Below, one piece after another: positions 1-9,414 of a stretch of DNA of 64,000 bases; the first letter of the stretch is position 1; each line of letters begins with the position of its first letter. The notes under the pieces were generated by a model. The model made no database searches and had not been told where the DNA came from. It saw only the letters and a program-made list of their open reading frames with translations. A program made the translations under genes and the position numbers. This stretch comes from Chloranthus sessilifolius (lineage: Eukaryota > Streptophyta > Magnoliopsida > Chloranthales > Chloranthaceae), in contig CM037596.1 in assembly GCA_021018995.1 (NCBI GenBank), positions 70,349,367 to 70,413,366 on the forward strand. The letters run 5' to 3'.

Positions 1-100
1 TCCATAAGATGGATCTTGCAATCATGGGCATACCACAAGAGGGCCAATTTTTTAATTCCATGTGGCACATGTCCCACAAACTGACCATTAAAATAAGAAG
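1..100. repeat. Fragment of palindromic MITE family
   Basis: The stretch carries the family's arm motifs: gatggatcttg, atcatgggcatacca, ccatgtggcacatgtccc and ctgacc. The same words in the same order recur at 534-932, 14570-15345 and 16003-16523. It starts at the window edge, so its left end is not visible. Confidence 0.5.
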
Positions 101-121
101 AGTAGGTAAAATACTCACATC

Positions 122-296
122 GAACTGAACCGAACCGAACCGAATGGGTTTCAGTTTCGGTGTCGGTTTCAGAAAAAAAAAAAAAAAAAAAAAGAACCGA
201 ACCGAGCCAAACCGAATGGGTTTTGGTTTGATTTTGGTGTGGGGGGTACTGAATCGAAAATCGAAAAAAATGGTTTTGATTCGGTTTGGTACACTG
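122..296. repeat. Low-complexity aaccg repeat with A-tract
   Basis: Short aaccgaaccg-type repeats surround a run of about 20 A (172-192), then the complementary-looking ggttttggtttg and tcggtttgg motifs follow. This gives a loose inverted arrangement. No coding potential is seen. Confidence 0.5.
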
Positions 297-360
297 AATT
301 TACATCCCTTCTATCACATGGGGATATCGCTATTTGCGCTTATTCAATTAAATAAGGCGG

Positions 361-530
361 CTACGTAGATAGGAGATTGTTCTTGAGATCACGAGCGTTC
401 CATCAAACAGTAAAATTTTATTCCGAGAATAAAAAACTGATGGTTTGGTGATACACGCCCATGGTCATGGGATCAACGATGTGGAAGATTGGGATAGAGA
501 TCGTTTGATGGTACACCCACGTTCACCCAC
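361..530. repeat. Degenerate palindromic MITE
   Basis: A compact hairpin-like copy of the same family as the next element. A left arm (cttgagatcacgagcgttcc) is followed at once by a right arm (gatggtttggtgatacacg, then ggaagattgggatag). The ends are eroded and no target duplication is visible. Confidence 0.45.
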
Positions 531-533
531 GCT

Positions 534-932
534 AAAACACGTTGACTGCGTTGAATCAGACGATCGAGATCGTTCCTCCTTATCTTTCACACGATGGATC
601 TTGAGATCATGGGCGTACCATCAGACGGTCAATATTTTATTTCACATGGCACACATTTCAAAAAAGTGACCCTAACATCACGTGCATGCTCAAAATTGAT
701 TTTAAGGTCACTTTTTTGGGAGTGTACTAGATGAAATACAAAACTGACCGTCTGATGGTACGCCCAAGATCTCAAGATCCATCGTGTGAAAGATTGGGAG
801 GATAAACGATCTCCGTCGTCTGATTCAATGTGGGTGAACTCAAAGATTTGGTGGGTGGATTTAAAGGTACTCAAAAATAAATCATCATCTATTGTCTGTT
901 TAAACGCAGTCAACGTACTAGAGTGTAGGCGC
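534..932. mobile_element. Palindromic MITE (long inverted repeat)
   Basis: Two arms of about 125 bp face each other: 551-672 (gaatcagacgat through aaaaaagtgacc) and 706-834 (ggtcacttttttggg through gtctgattcaatg). A short outer pair, acgttgactgcgtt at 539-552 and its complement at 903-916, suggests about 70 bp of extra sequence in the right arm. The arms are open in opposite frames and encode similar shadow peptides, which only reflects the palindrome. Size and structure fit a foldback or Mutator-like MITE; no transposase is present. It ends about 120 bp upstream of the PNO1 start codon. Confidence 0.7.
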
Positions 933-970
933 CCTTAATAACTAGGTTAGTGCGAATAGAGCTACCCATC

Positions 971-1022
971 ACATATATATGTAGAGACTATTTAGGGTTT
1001 CTCTCTGAAAGTGAAACCCTAG
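971..1022 (+). promoter_or_regulatory. Putative PNO1 promoter: TATA and telo boxes
   Basis: A TATA-like acatatatatg lies at 971-981. Two telo-box words in opposite orientation follow: tagggttt (993-1000) and aaaccctag (1014-1022). Telo boxes (AAACCCTA) are common in plant promoters of ribosome-biogenesis and translation genes, which fits PNO1 downstream. The transcription start is inferred to lie between TATA and the ATG at 1056. Confidence 0.5.
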
Positions 1023-1168
1023 GTCGAAGCCAACGACGCCATCACCACCGCTTCTATGGAGATAGAAAGAGTTGATTCGTCTTGTCAACCATTAAAGCCC
1101 AAATTTGAGCCCTTGAAAGCTCACGAGATCTTCGATTATAGAATCCAATTTCGTAAGGTTTCTGTCCC

Positions 1169-1491
1169 CATAGTCACCAAATCAGGGTTCGGCAATAGTT
1201 CGGTGAGGTGAAAAATCGAAAAAATCCGGCAAATCTGGGAAGTTTGGGGAAATATTTGGAAGAAAAATTGGTGAAAAATAATTTTTTTTAAAAATTAAAA
1301 TTAAAATTAAATTAAAAAAAAATAGTAAGTCACATTTTTTTATTTTTGAAAAATTCGAGAATTATTTGGGAATAATTTGCGAAATATTCATGATCAGGCG
1401 AATTTTTGAAAATTCGTGAATAATTCGGGGGACCTTAAATTCGCAAATTATTCACGAAATTTTCAAAAATTCGGCCATTTTTGTGAATATG
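1169..1491. mobile_element. hAT-like MITE inside PNO1 exon 1
   Basis: The 8-bp word tctgtccc flanks the insert exactly (1161-1168 and 1492-1499), and the coding frame of PNO1 resumes right after it. Terminal repeats are imperfect: catagtcaccaaat on the left against the complement of the right end, catattcacaaaaat. An 8-bp target duplication and CA-starting termini fit hAT elements. A longer relative in the opposite orientation lies at 52910-54016. Confidence 0.85.
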
Positions 1492-2727
1492 TCTGTCCCT
1501 GGTCATTGTTTTACTCCCCTCAAGAAGGCCTGGATGGAAATCTACACTCCCGTTTACAAGCAGATGAAGATCGATATCCGTATGAATCTCAAGGTACGTT
1601 TTTTTTTTGTTAATGTGAAAATATGATGTTTTGGAGGTGATTTGGGTAGAGGTATGGGGTTTGGTGATTAGAGTTTTGGGTAGAAGTATGGGGTTTGGTG
1701 ATTAGGGTTTTGGGTTTATGAATTTGGTTTATGAACCTAAGAAGAGGGGTCTTCAGACTATTCGGCCGGCCTGGGCACCATCGTTGGTCGATTCGGTTGG
1801 CTGTTGACAGCCGCTCGGTGGGGTCTGCTAGGTCCGCCCGCTGGCTGGAGTCCATCCCTGGCGAACCCAAAAACAGCCCCAAAGCTAAAAGGATGAGAGA
1901 AAATTTCAAAGAAAGTAATTAAGATTCATAGTTGGTCTTTTGCTTTTTTACTCAATGAAACCCTAAGCCTAATTCTTGATGGAATTAGCAAGATGTTGGT
2001 TCTTTAATTCTGTAAAATTCGCAAATAGCCAATTTAAATACCCAATCAAGACTGCAATTTCAATTAAAAGATGCAATGACCTTTCAAGCCCAATTCTTGA
2101 TGGCTTTAGGAAGATATAGGCTCTGCAAATCCTGCAAAATTATAGAAACCCAAATTTATTTCTGCGTATAACATCCATTATATTAAAACAGAACCTCAAT
2201 AACCTTATAAATCCCAGAGCTTTGTATAGGGTATTTTTTTTCCGCTTAAATTTTGATGGAGTATGCATTTTCACCTCTTTGTTTTCTTCATAATCTGTTG
2301 CAGAGAAGATCTCCTCTTGATTAAGTGGTTAAAATACCTACCAAGATTTATTTATCAAAACAAGGAATACTCAGATTTCTCATTGTTGAGCGCACGATAG
2401 CAATTTCAGCTTTTTTTAGCACTTATATATGTGAAGGTGCAACAACAAGAGTAGAGTGGTCAGTTAAGAGAAAGATATAATCTTGAATTTTTTCTTTAGT
2501 TGGTGCAACTGCGCAAAGGTTTAAGAGTCCCGTGCAAGTAATGACTCCCTTCTTTTATTAACTTTCTCATTTGGAAAATTGAGTTGGGGTTGAAATATGA
2601 TGTTTTGAAGTTGCGAATCGATGAGGAAGAGTAGTTATTTAAGGCACAAGGAACAATTGACGAACAAGTTCATGCACTTCCATCCTTTACTATGTTTATC
2701 ATAGTGTTTGAGATTCCAAAGTAATAA

Positions 2728-3070
2728 GGAACTAACTTCTCGCTCCACTAATGCCTAGACATTTTGGGAGTATGGCTCGGACCTTAACAAATGGTATTAG
2801 AGTGTCTCGAGTTTGAATCACGGAAGGGGCAGCCTTGGGGGCTCTACAGAGGGGTCTCGGAGTGAAAGCCATTATAGAGTGCGCCGCTGTGGAGTCCCGG
2901 AAGGCGTGACATGAGGAAGGGGCCACCCGAGGGCCACAAAGGGGGTACCAAAGTGAGAGCCGCTATAGACTGGGCCGCCGCTGACATCGGCTGCGGAGCA
3001 TGGTGGAATTAACTTCGCACTCCACTAACGTGTAGGCATTTTTGGAGTATTCGTTAGGACCTTAACAAAA
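2728..3070. repeat. GC-rich block between imperfect direct repeats
   Basis: Both ends carry related 68-bp words: ctccactaatgcctagacat ... ggaccttaacaaa at 2728-2795 and ctccactaacgtgtaggcat ... ggaccttaacaaaa at 3002-3070. Between them, two related GC-rich halves share the words agtgagagc/agtgaaagcc and gccgctg. This looks like a tandemly duplicated unit, possibly an old LTR-derived fragment. Confidence 0.45.
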
Positions 3071-3538
3071 TAGCTGATGAACACACAATTGACTTTGGTC
3101 TCGAGTTTGGTTCTTTTCACATCTAGTCCAAAATGTGAACATAGCAAAACGAATAATTTTTTTTTTAATGCCTTAGAATAGGCTGTATGTTAAGCCTTTG
3201 ATATAGAGACTTTAATCCATTTATGAGGAATACAAAAAATAACACATCCACATACTTCATTGCATCAGTTCAAAACTCGAGAGTATTTTTTTTTTTTAAT
3301 GTTCAAAACTCGAGAGTTTTGTAAGGTGTCAAAATTTGTGTTTAACCCCTCCATTTTTTTGTGGTGTATATGCGCATGTCAACTCTCTTTCCACCAATGT
3401 TGTAGAAATCGAATTGGATTGCACAATCATTTTAAAATTTGTGAATGGAATCACATCATTAAATTGTTAAATTGTAAAATTGCCAATTATTTTTTTAATA
3501 AGAAAAAATTATCTACTATCGAAAAACGTGATGTAACG

Positions 3539-3890
3539 AAGGTAGTTAAGGCGGTGTGGCGAGGTCATGGCGAAGAGGCTCACTACGCCATGGTGAAACT
3601 ATTTATTATTGTAATTTTTTAAAAATAATTTTATCTATTAATTAGTAATATTCTTTTTTTTATATTTTTATATAAGAGAAAATATAGGAAGAAAAAAATT
3701 TAACTACTAAAGCATCATACTTTGATTCTAATATTTAGGATTTCATATTTTAGGAATAAACAAATATCAATAAATACAAATCAAATATGGAACATTAACA
3801 AATTTGCAACATGGTATGTATAAATAAATATGAAATATAAACAAATATAAAATATTAAACAATGTGAAAGAGAGAGAGAGAGAGAGAGAG
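3539..3890. mobile_element. Truncated Mutator-like MITE
   Basis: Collinear with the left half of the element at 54388-55108: it starts aaggtagttaaggcggtgt and keeps the middle words catcatactttgattctaat and atatggaacat. It stops at a (GA)n run (3869-3890), the position where the full copy has its own (GA)n and continues. The right half is missing. Confidence 0.7.
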
Positions 3891-4267
3891 CTACTATGAT
3901 TTCGCGTGAATTTTCTGACGGATATCATAAAATCTTTTGATTCAGGGGGATTTTGCGGTTTCCAAAGTGAGGAAAGCAATTTATTTTCCTCTTATTTCTC
4001 GTGTCATAATCTTGTTGCTAAACGCAAGAATTTGGCACATTTCCTTTCCTTTTCTATCGATTTCTTTTCTTTTCCCCTTATCCAAACAGGGCCTTAAAGT
4101 GACCTCTTCTCCATTATCGGTGCTCAATTTAAGTGTGTCAAATTTCTGCTTGATTCCTTGAATTTTGTGATGGACTCCAATCCCTATTTAAACAAAGCTT
4201 CTGTAATGGAGATTCCATCTTGAGAGAGCCTCTTGTGCACAATGAAGCATGAGAAGTGATGGGAATC

Positions 4268-5311
4268 TGATGGGGACGCTGCTTAGAGGACCTAGGTTTC
4301 AGGCCGTACAAGGTATACTGGCGAAGGAGGAAGCGTACTAAAGCCTCAAGGGAGGAAAGGAGGCAAAGACCATCATCAGACGATGGACGTCCGTAGGTTT
4401 TGGACCGACGTTCGGATATAGAGGGTATCACTACTTTTTGAGTACGGACATCCGTGATGTTGGTGACGGACGTCCGTGAGCTCCAGGACGGACGTCCATG
4501 AATATCTCCGCCCTGCGACTTAAATGACGCGTTTTATCCTTTTAGTGACGTAATCTGTCCTTTTAGCCCTTTTCTTACTTTCTTTTAGGATGTCCAATGT
4601 AAGTTACCACTAAGGGTAACATAGTACTTTTCTATTTTTAGGTTTATTCCCTTATAACGGCTATAAAGTCCAATTTGTAAGTCATTTTCGGCACTTGTTG
4701 ATTAATTAATGAAAGTGCTTTGCATTTTGGCTTGTAAGGAGCTTGAAGAATGAGTCTTTTTCCCCATTTGGGTTTGGTGTGAGGCCAAGGGTGAGATGCC
4801 CATTTATTTTAATCTTTCCTTGATTTCTTGTTCTCCTTTGATCTCCTAGTTTCCCTTAATCTCTTGCATCCATTTTCCCCTCTCCATTAATTATTATAAT
4901 TCCCAATCCCTAGATCTAGGACAACCTCGATGTCCTTCCTTGTGGATTGAATCCGACCCTAACCCATCAATCTACGATCGCTGTTGGGCTTGAGCTTGTT
5001 CTACTTGTGCCGATTGATCGCTTCCATTTAAAGCCCTAGCGAGGAACTTCCGATTCCACGAAGAACTACGATCTAAATCCTCGACATAGGCGAAGTGAGA
5101 GTTCTATCTGTCGGATCGCCTCTTCCGCCATCCTAACGGATCTCGCGCGTCGGATTGGACCCTACGTTAACCGAACATGGTCACCTAAGCGGAATCCCGC
5201 GAAACTCAAGGTATCACTTTAATTTGTGATTTAATTGCTCAATTAATTAGTTTAATTTCGGCAAATTGTCATATCATGGACATTCACGGATTTCAAGGTT
5301 GTCCTACGTTA
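4268..5311 (+). repeat. Element 1 5' LTR
   Basis: Begins tgatggggacgctgc and ends cctacgtta (the 3' LTR ends in gcgtca). It carries a TATA word, ctataaag (4661-4668), and an array of acggac-type palindromes at 4380-4500. It aligns along its whole length with 8134-9227. Confidence 0.88.
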
Positions 5312-5315
5312 GTTT

Positions 5316-5330
5316 TGGTATCAAAGCTTA
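5316..5330 (+). promoter_or_regulatory. Element 1 primer-binding site
   Basis: tggtatcaaagctta lies 4 bp after the 5' LTR. It matches the usual initiator-Met tRNA primer site (TGGTATCAGAGC) with one difference over the first 12 bases. Confidence 0.7.
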
Positions 5331-5472
5331 AGTTCTAGGTTAGGGCATATTTGCATGTCATTTCAATTGCTTTAAATCTTATTTCATTTGCATTCATTAG
5401 TGTGCCCGTCTAGTGTTAGACAAAAGTCCTTACTCATTTTGAGTCACATGTGTATGTCATTTCGACGTCGTT

Positions 5473-5815
5473 TGTGTAGTCATATTTGTGTGTTCATTTG
5501 TATGCACACCTTGTGTTTGTTAAAATTACTCACTTGTTGTGTAGTCACATTTGTATGTTCATATGTGTGTTCATTTGTGTGCACATCTTGTGTTTGTTGA
5601 AATTATTCACTTGTTGTGTAGTTCACATTTGTTTGTTCATTGGTGTGTTCATTTGTATGCACATCTTGTGTTTGTTAAATTACTCACTTGTTGTGTAGGT
5701 CACATTTGTGTGTTCATTTGTGTGTCCATTGTTGTGTCTATTTGTGTACACATCTTGTGTTTGTTAAAGTTAACTCACTTTTTGTGTGGGTCATATTTGT
5801 GTGTGATAAAATTAC
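5473..5815 (+). repeat. Minisatellite in element 1 leader
   Basis: About four copies of a roughly 77-bp unit, starting near 5473, 5538, 5615, 5693 and a partial at 5784. Each unit has gtgtag-tcacatttgt, one or more gttcatttgtgtgca and cttgtgtttgtta plus ctcacttgtt. All three forward frames read hydrophobic Cys/Ile/Leu/Val peptides because of the composition; I do not regard these as genes. Confidence 0.75.
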
Positions 5816-5880
5816 TCAATCACTTTCGGTTCATCGTTGTTTGCTCTTTATAGAACCCGTGTTAGTGTGTTGTGATCACC

Positions 5881-6700
5881 ATGGGTACGAGTGAGATTGC
5901 CGATGTTCTTAGGAGCATCCAAGCCACGATGATCGCGATGAATAAGAGGGAACTAGCCAAACAAGGAAACTGTTACACTTCAAATCCTAGGCGAAGTCCC
6001 GAAAGTCGTGATGAGATTAGACTTAGGGGACACTCCTATCATTGTGAACCCGAACATGATCTTGATAGAAAATCTCTAAGGTTTATTCAAATCGAAGTCC
6101 CGAATTTTGAGGGTTTGGCGAACCCTAAATCCTTTGTGGGGTGGTTGTCGAGCATAGAGGAGTATTTTGACTTGTATGATATGTTGGATGAGTGTAAAGT
6201 TGAGTTAGCCAAGACGAGGTTAGTAAGACATGCCAAAACTTATTGAGCTAGCGTGGAGTTTTGACACAAGTCACTTCAAAGTGAGCCCATCACATGATGG
6301 GATGACATGAAGGAGCGACTTGTCGATAAGTATGTTCCTTTCTCGCACCTCCACCTTCTACGCTGTTTGGAAGCTAATGTAGATAAACGTCATAAACACA
6401 CCCAACTTGAGTCAAGAAGCACCTACACTAAAGAGAGTTCTAACTTCAGGGTTCAACCATTGAAACCCGTGAATACTCCTACGAGGCCCCAAATTGATCA
6501 CGGGAAAGGAATTGTCCACGAGAGGTATAATTTCGGGGTTCAACCACCGAAACCCATGAATACTCCAAATCCCCAAATCGATAACAGGAAAAGGCGATTG
6601 TTGATAACCCCAAAACTAGTGGTCACAACAAATGTTACAAATGTCACGGATTTAGACACTTTGCATATCAATGCCCCACAAAATTTCTTGCTCAAAATTT
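5881..6700 (+). pseudogene. Element 1 gag, broken
   Basis: Gag forms the RNA-packaging particle. The start at 5881 (acc ATG g) is chosen for context. The N-terminal part to 6246 has the retrotransposon gag core (VPNFEG, FVGWLSSIEEYFDLYDM, ELAKTRLV) and ends in TGA at 6244. The same frame reopens at 6307 with MKERLVDKYVP. A frameshift then leads to a zinc knuckle at 6633-6674, C-YK-C-HGFR-H-FAYQ-C (CX2CX4HX4C). At least one nonsense codon and one frameshift separate the pieces, so this copy is unlikely to make intact Gag. Confidence 0.8.
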
Positions 6701-6701
6701 A

Positions 6702-7505
6702 TTGATTAAAAGAGAGCGTTCTAAGGAGCCGGAAAATATGAACGTGGAAGAAATTGTGTATGACCCTAGTACCGTAGTGAGTGAAGAGGAGATAGAAGAA
6801 ACTGAAGAAAGTCTAGTTTGTATTAAAGAAGCTTCTATTTCCCTTGTGAGTAGTGATGTTAAGTCACCCACATGTGAGTCGACGGAGTCACTTTCACATG
6901 ATTTGTTAATGTCTATGGAGTCAGTTGTACATGAGCCCTTGTTGTTTGTAGAGTCGAGTGCACTTGAGTGTTTGGTGCTGGATGAACCAAGTACACATGA
7001 GCCGATCAAGTCACTTACCCATGAGTCATTGGAGTCTGTTGAGTCAAGTCCACATGAGCCATTAGTGTCACTTGATTCGATCACACATGAGTCACTAGTG
7101 TTGATAGAGTCCACTACATGTGAGCCGTTAACGTCGCATGCACATGAGAGTATTGAATCCATAGATACACATACACATTATAGTCTCGAGTTGCATACCG
7201 CTTCACATTCCGAGTCTTGTTGTGAGTCAAGTTTTGAGTCTCATTCCGCATTGCATGCCGAAATTACGCTTGAAATTAATATGTGCAATGGAGATTCCAA
7301 ATTAAGGGTGGATGTGCCTGTGAGCTTCAAGGAAATCCAAATAAGTGGCCATGAAGTGGTTCGGGTTAGGCCTGAACGATTCCCGTCGGGGATCGCGAAG
7401 AAGTCCCAAACCTACGTTGCCAGATCTTTCAGGATGGTAGAAAGGAGGTATTTGAGCTACCTCAAGGTATGGGGGTTAGTTCAACACTCAATGTGGAAGA
7501 CTTAG
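6702..7505 (+). CDS. Ser/His/Glu repeat protein fused to integrase tail (element 1)
   Basis: An open frame of 267 codons in phase with the zinc knuckle upstream, so it may be the C-terminal part of Gag rather than a separate protein; the listed start is a TTG within the frame. Residues 13-40 are acidic. From about residue 50 to 190 it consists of short degenerate repeats of 12-14 residues on the plan HE(S/P)L-x-S-x-x-S, for example HESLESVESSPHEPLVSLDS. From about residue 215 it becomes the C-terminal region of a gypsy integrase (VVRVRPERFPSGIAKK), then shifts frame near 7460. No function is known for the repeat segment. Low-complexity composition makes database matches unreliable. Confidence 0.6.
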   Translation: MIKRERSKEPENMNVEEIVYDPSTVVSEEEIEETEESLVCIKEASISLVSSDVKSPTCESTESLSHDLLMSMESVVHEPLLFVESSALECLVLDEPSTHEPIKSLTHESLESVESSPHEPLVSLDSITHESLVLIESTTCEPLTSHAHESIESIDTHTHYSLELHTASHSESCCESSFESHSALHAEITLEINMCNGDSKLRVDVPVSFKEIQISGHEVVRVRPERFPSGIAKKSQTYVARSFRMVERRYLSYLKVWGLVQHSMWKT

Positions 7506-8101
7506 TTCCTCATCTAGGCTCAACCCCACTTCCTAGAACTCTTTTTCAAACGTCATTTCTTTGTGCACCAATCCCAATCTCACAACCTCTATCTTTTCCT
7601 CCTCCGAGCAAGATGAAAAGTGGGGTCATTGAAAAGGTCTTGGATGATCTTGTGGCATTCACCCGTGGCATAGAGTTTTCGATTTGTGAAAGGAAGAGGG
7701 TTAGCAAGCCTACTTTCAAGAGTGCATGGACCAATCATGAGAGAGTTCACCACTTGAGTACTAGTATTTCCGACCGGTATCACGACCACAATTCATCGGT
7801 GATAAGGTCTTTCGGGTTCGGAAGAGTTGATGGAAAACTTTAAAAATATCTAGTAGAGTGGATTGACAAGCTGGGTTGTTGGGATCGTCAAGAAGATGTT
7901 TATCGCGTGTGCCCCGACACAATCAATCGAGGTGAGGATCATACGACACCGATTGCTTGGGCTAGTTGTGAGGAGTTCGACCGTTTGGGTCTCGATACAC
8001 TTGACCAGTACTACATGCGTGTTTCATCGGAGATAAAACCTTTTGGGTCTGAGGGAATTAATGGGGACGCTGACACCGATCGATGCTACGAGCCAGTTTG
8101 A
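7469..8101 (+). pseudogene. Element 1 integrase tail and chromodomain remnant
   Basis: From 7469 the frame reads LNVEDLVPHLGS, the end of a gypsy integrase, followed by a proline-rich linker and KVLDDLVAFTRGIEF, which resembles the start of a chromodomain. After a stop at 7843 come KYLVEW and, at 7907-8101, WASCEEFDRLGLDTLDQYY, the usual chromovirus C-terminus. Three degenerate copies of an FG-x-x-G-(I/V)-(D/N)-G-D-like word occur, the last running into the polypurine tract and the 3' LTR. Confidence 0.7.
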
Positions 8102-8133
8102 TCGGTGGTGAAACAATTTGGGTATGGGAGAAT

Positions 8134-9227
8134 TGATGGGGACGCCGCCTAGAGGACCTAGGTTTCAGGCCGTATAAGGTGTACCGGCGAAGGAAGAAGC
8201 GATGAGAAAACCTGAGTACTGCAGCCTCAAGGGAGGAAAGGAGGCAAAGACCATCATCAGGCGACGGACGTCCATAGGACGACCATAGGTTTTGGACGTA
8301 CATCCGGATATAGAGGTATCACTGGTTTTTGAGCACGGACATCCGTGACCCTCACGGACATCTGTGATACTGGTGACAGACGTCCGTGAGCTCCAGGACG
8401 GATGTTCGTCTCACGGATGTCCGTAGAGATCTCCGCCCTGCGACTTAAGTGACGCGTTTATCCTTTTAGTGACGTAATTTGTCTTTTTAGCCATTTTCTT
8501 GCTTTCTTTTAAGATGTCCAATATAAGTTACTACTAAGGGTAACATAGTACGTTTCTATTTTTAAGTTTATTCCCTTATAATAGCTATAAAGCCTAATGT
8601 GTAAGCCATTTTTGGCACTTGTTGATTAATTAATGAAAGTGCTTTGCATTTTGGCTTGTGAGGAGCTTGAAGAGTGAGTCTTCTTTCCCATTTGGGGTTT
8701 GGTGTGAGGCCAAGGGTGAGATGCCCATTTATTTTAATCTTTTCTTGATTTATTGTTCTCCTTTGATCTCCTAGTTTCCCCTAATCTCTTTCATCCATTT
8801 ACCCCTCTCCATTGATTATTATAGTCCCCAATCCCTAGATCTAGGACAACCTCGATGTCCTTCCTCTTGAATTGAATCCGATCGTAACCCATCGATCTAC
8901 GACCGATGTTGGGCTTGAGGTTGTTATACTTGTGTCGATTGATCGCTTTCATTCAAAGCCCTAGCGAGGAACTCCCGATTCCACGAAGAACTACGATCTA
9001 ACTCCTCGACCTAGACGAAATGAGAGTTCTATCTCTCGGATCACCTCTTCCACCATCGTAACGGATCTCGTTCGTCGAATTGGACCCTACGTGAATCGAA
9101 CATGGTCACCTAAGCGGAATCCCGCGAAACCCAAGGAATCGCTTTAATTGCTTAATTAATTAGTTTAATTTCGATAAATTAGCATATCATGAGCATTTAC
9201 GGATTTCAGGGTTGTTGTCTTGCGTCA
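8134..9227 (+). repeat. Element 1 3' LTR
   Basis: Begins tgatggggacgccgcc directly after the purine-rich gggtatgggagaat and ends ttgcgtca. It has a TATA word at 8585-8592 and the acggac-type palindrome array at 8265-8430, longer than in the 5' LTR. The target duplication gaatc follows at 9228. Confidence 0.88.
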
Positions 9228-9414
9228 GAATCACAACAAGTTGGTTAGTTATTTCTAGTTCTCATGGCCTACTTCTTGTTCCACAGAAGAGAACTACTAA
9301 GATGATAGTGGGAATCACAACAGGTTGGTTAGTTATTTCTAGTTCTCATGACTTTCTTTTCATTCTCATGGCCTTCTTCTTGTTCCACAGAAGAGAACTG
9401 CTGAGATGCTAGTG
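9228..9414. repeat. Tandem duplication next to element 1
   Basis: Two units, 9228-9311 and 9312-9414, share gaatcacaaca-gttggttag and cttcttgttccacagaagag. The second has about 20 extra bases (ctttcttttcatt). Both start with the word that serves as target duplication, so the pre-insertion site is clear. Confidence 0.75.

Larger units (their letters stand above)
1594..4262 (+). other. PNO1 intron, left part
   Basis: Intron sequence after the donor. It holds a 34-bp tandem pair (1644-1711), a GC-rich patch (1745-1880), a loose duplication near 1960-2160, the direct repeat at 2728-3070 and a MITE fragment at 3539-3890. No further PNO1 exon was recognised. Small open frames here have no family signature. 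Confidence 0.6.
4268..9227 (+). mobile_element. Element 1: nonautonomous gypsy-type LTR retrotransposon
   Basis: A complete 4.96 kb element with two LTRs (4268-5311, 8134-9227), a primer-binding site, a gag with zinc knuckle and a 5-bp target duplication gaatc (4263-4267 and 9228-9232). Between gag and the 3' LTR there is only a Ser/His-rich repeat region and the tail of integrase plus a chromodomain-like end. Protease, reverse transcriptase, RNase H and the integrase core are absent. It lies in sense orientation in the PNO1 intron. The zinc knuckle, the integrase tail and the sequence at the LTR start are close to those of element 2, so an element-2-like chromovirus could supply the missing enzymes. 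Confidence 0.88.

Noticed and set aside
445..913. Two open frames on opposite strands with similar peptides (sharing SFTRWILRSWAYHQTV)
   Set aside because: They are the two arms of one palindromic MITE read in opposite directions; the similarity is a consequence of the inverted repeat.
1161..1593. MITE as an ordinary PNO1 intron
   Set aside because: The perfect 8-bp duplication and facing termini fit transposon insertion; no GT/AG pair at its ends restores the frame. Splicing at internal sites is not excluded.
5388..5894. Overlapping Cys/Ile/Val-rich frames resembling membrane peptides
   Set aside because: All three frames are open because of a gt/tt-rich minisatellite in the element 1 leader; there is no conserved motif.
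6692..7162. A 156-codon minus-strand Ser/Asp-rich frame
   Set aside because: A shadow of the Ser/His repeat frame on the plus strand; the repeat codons keep the opposite strand open.
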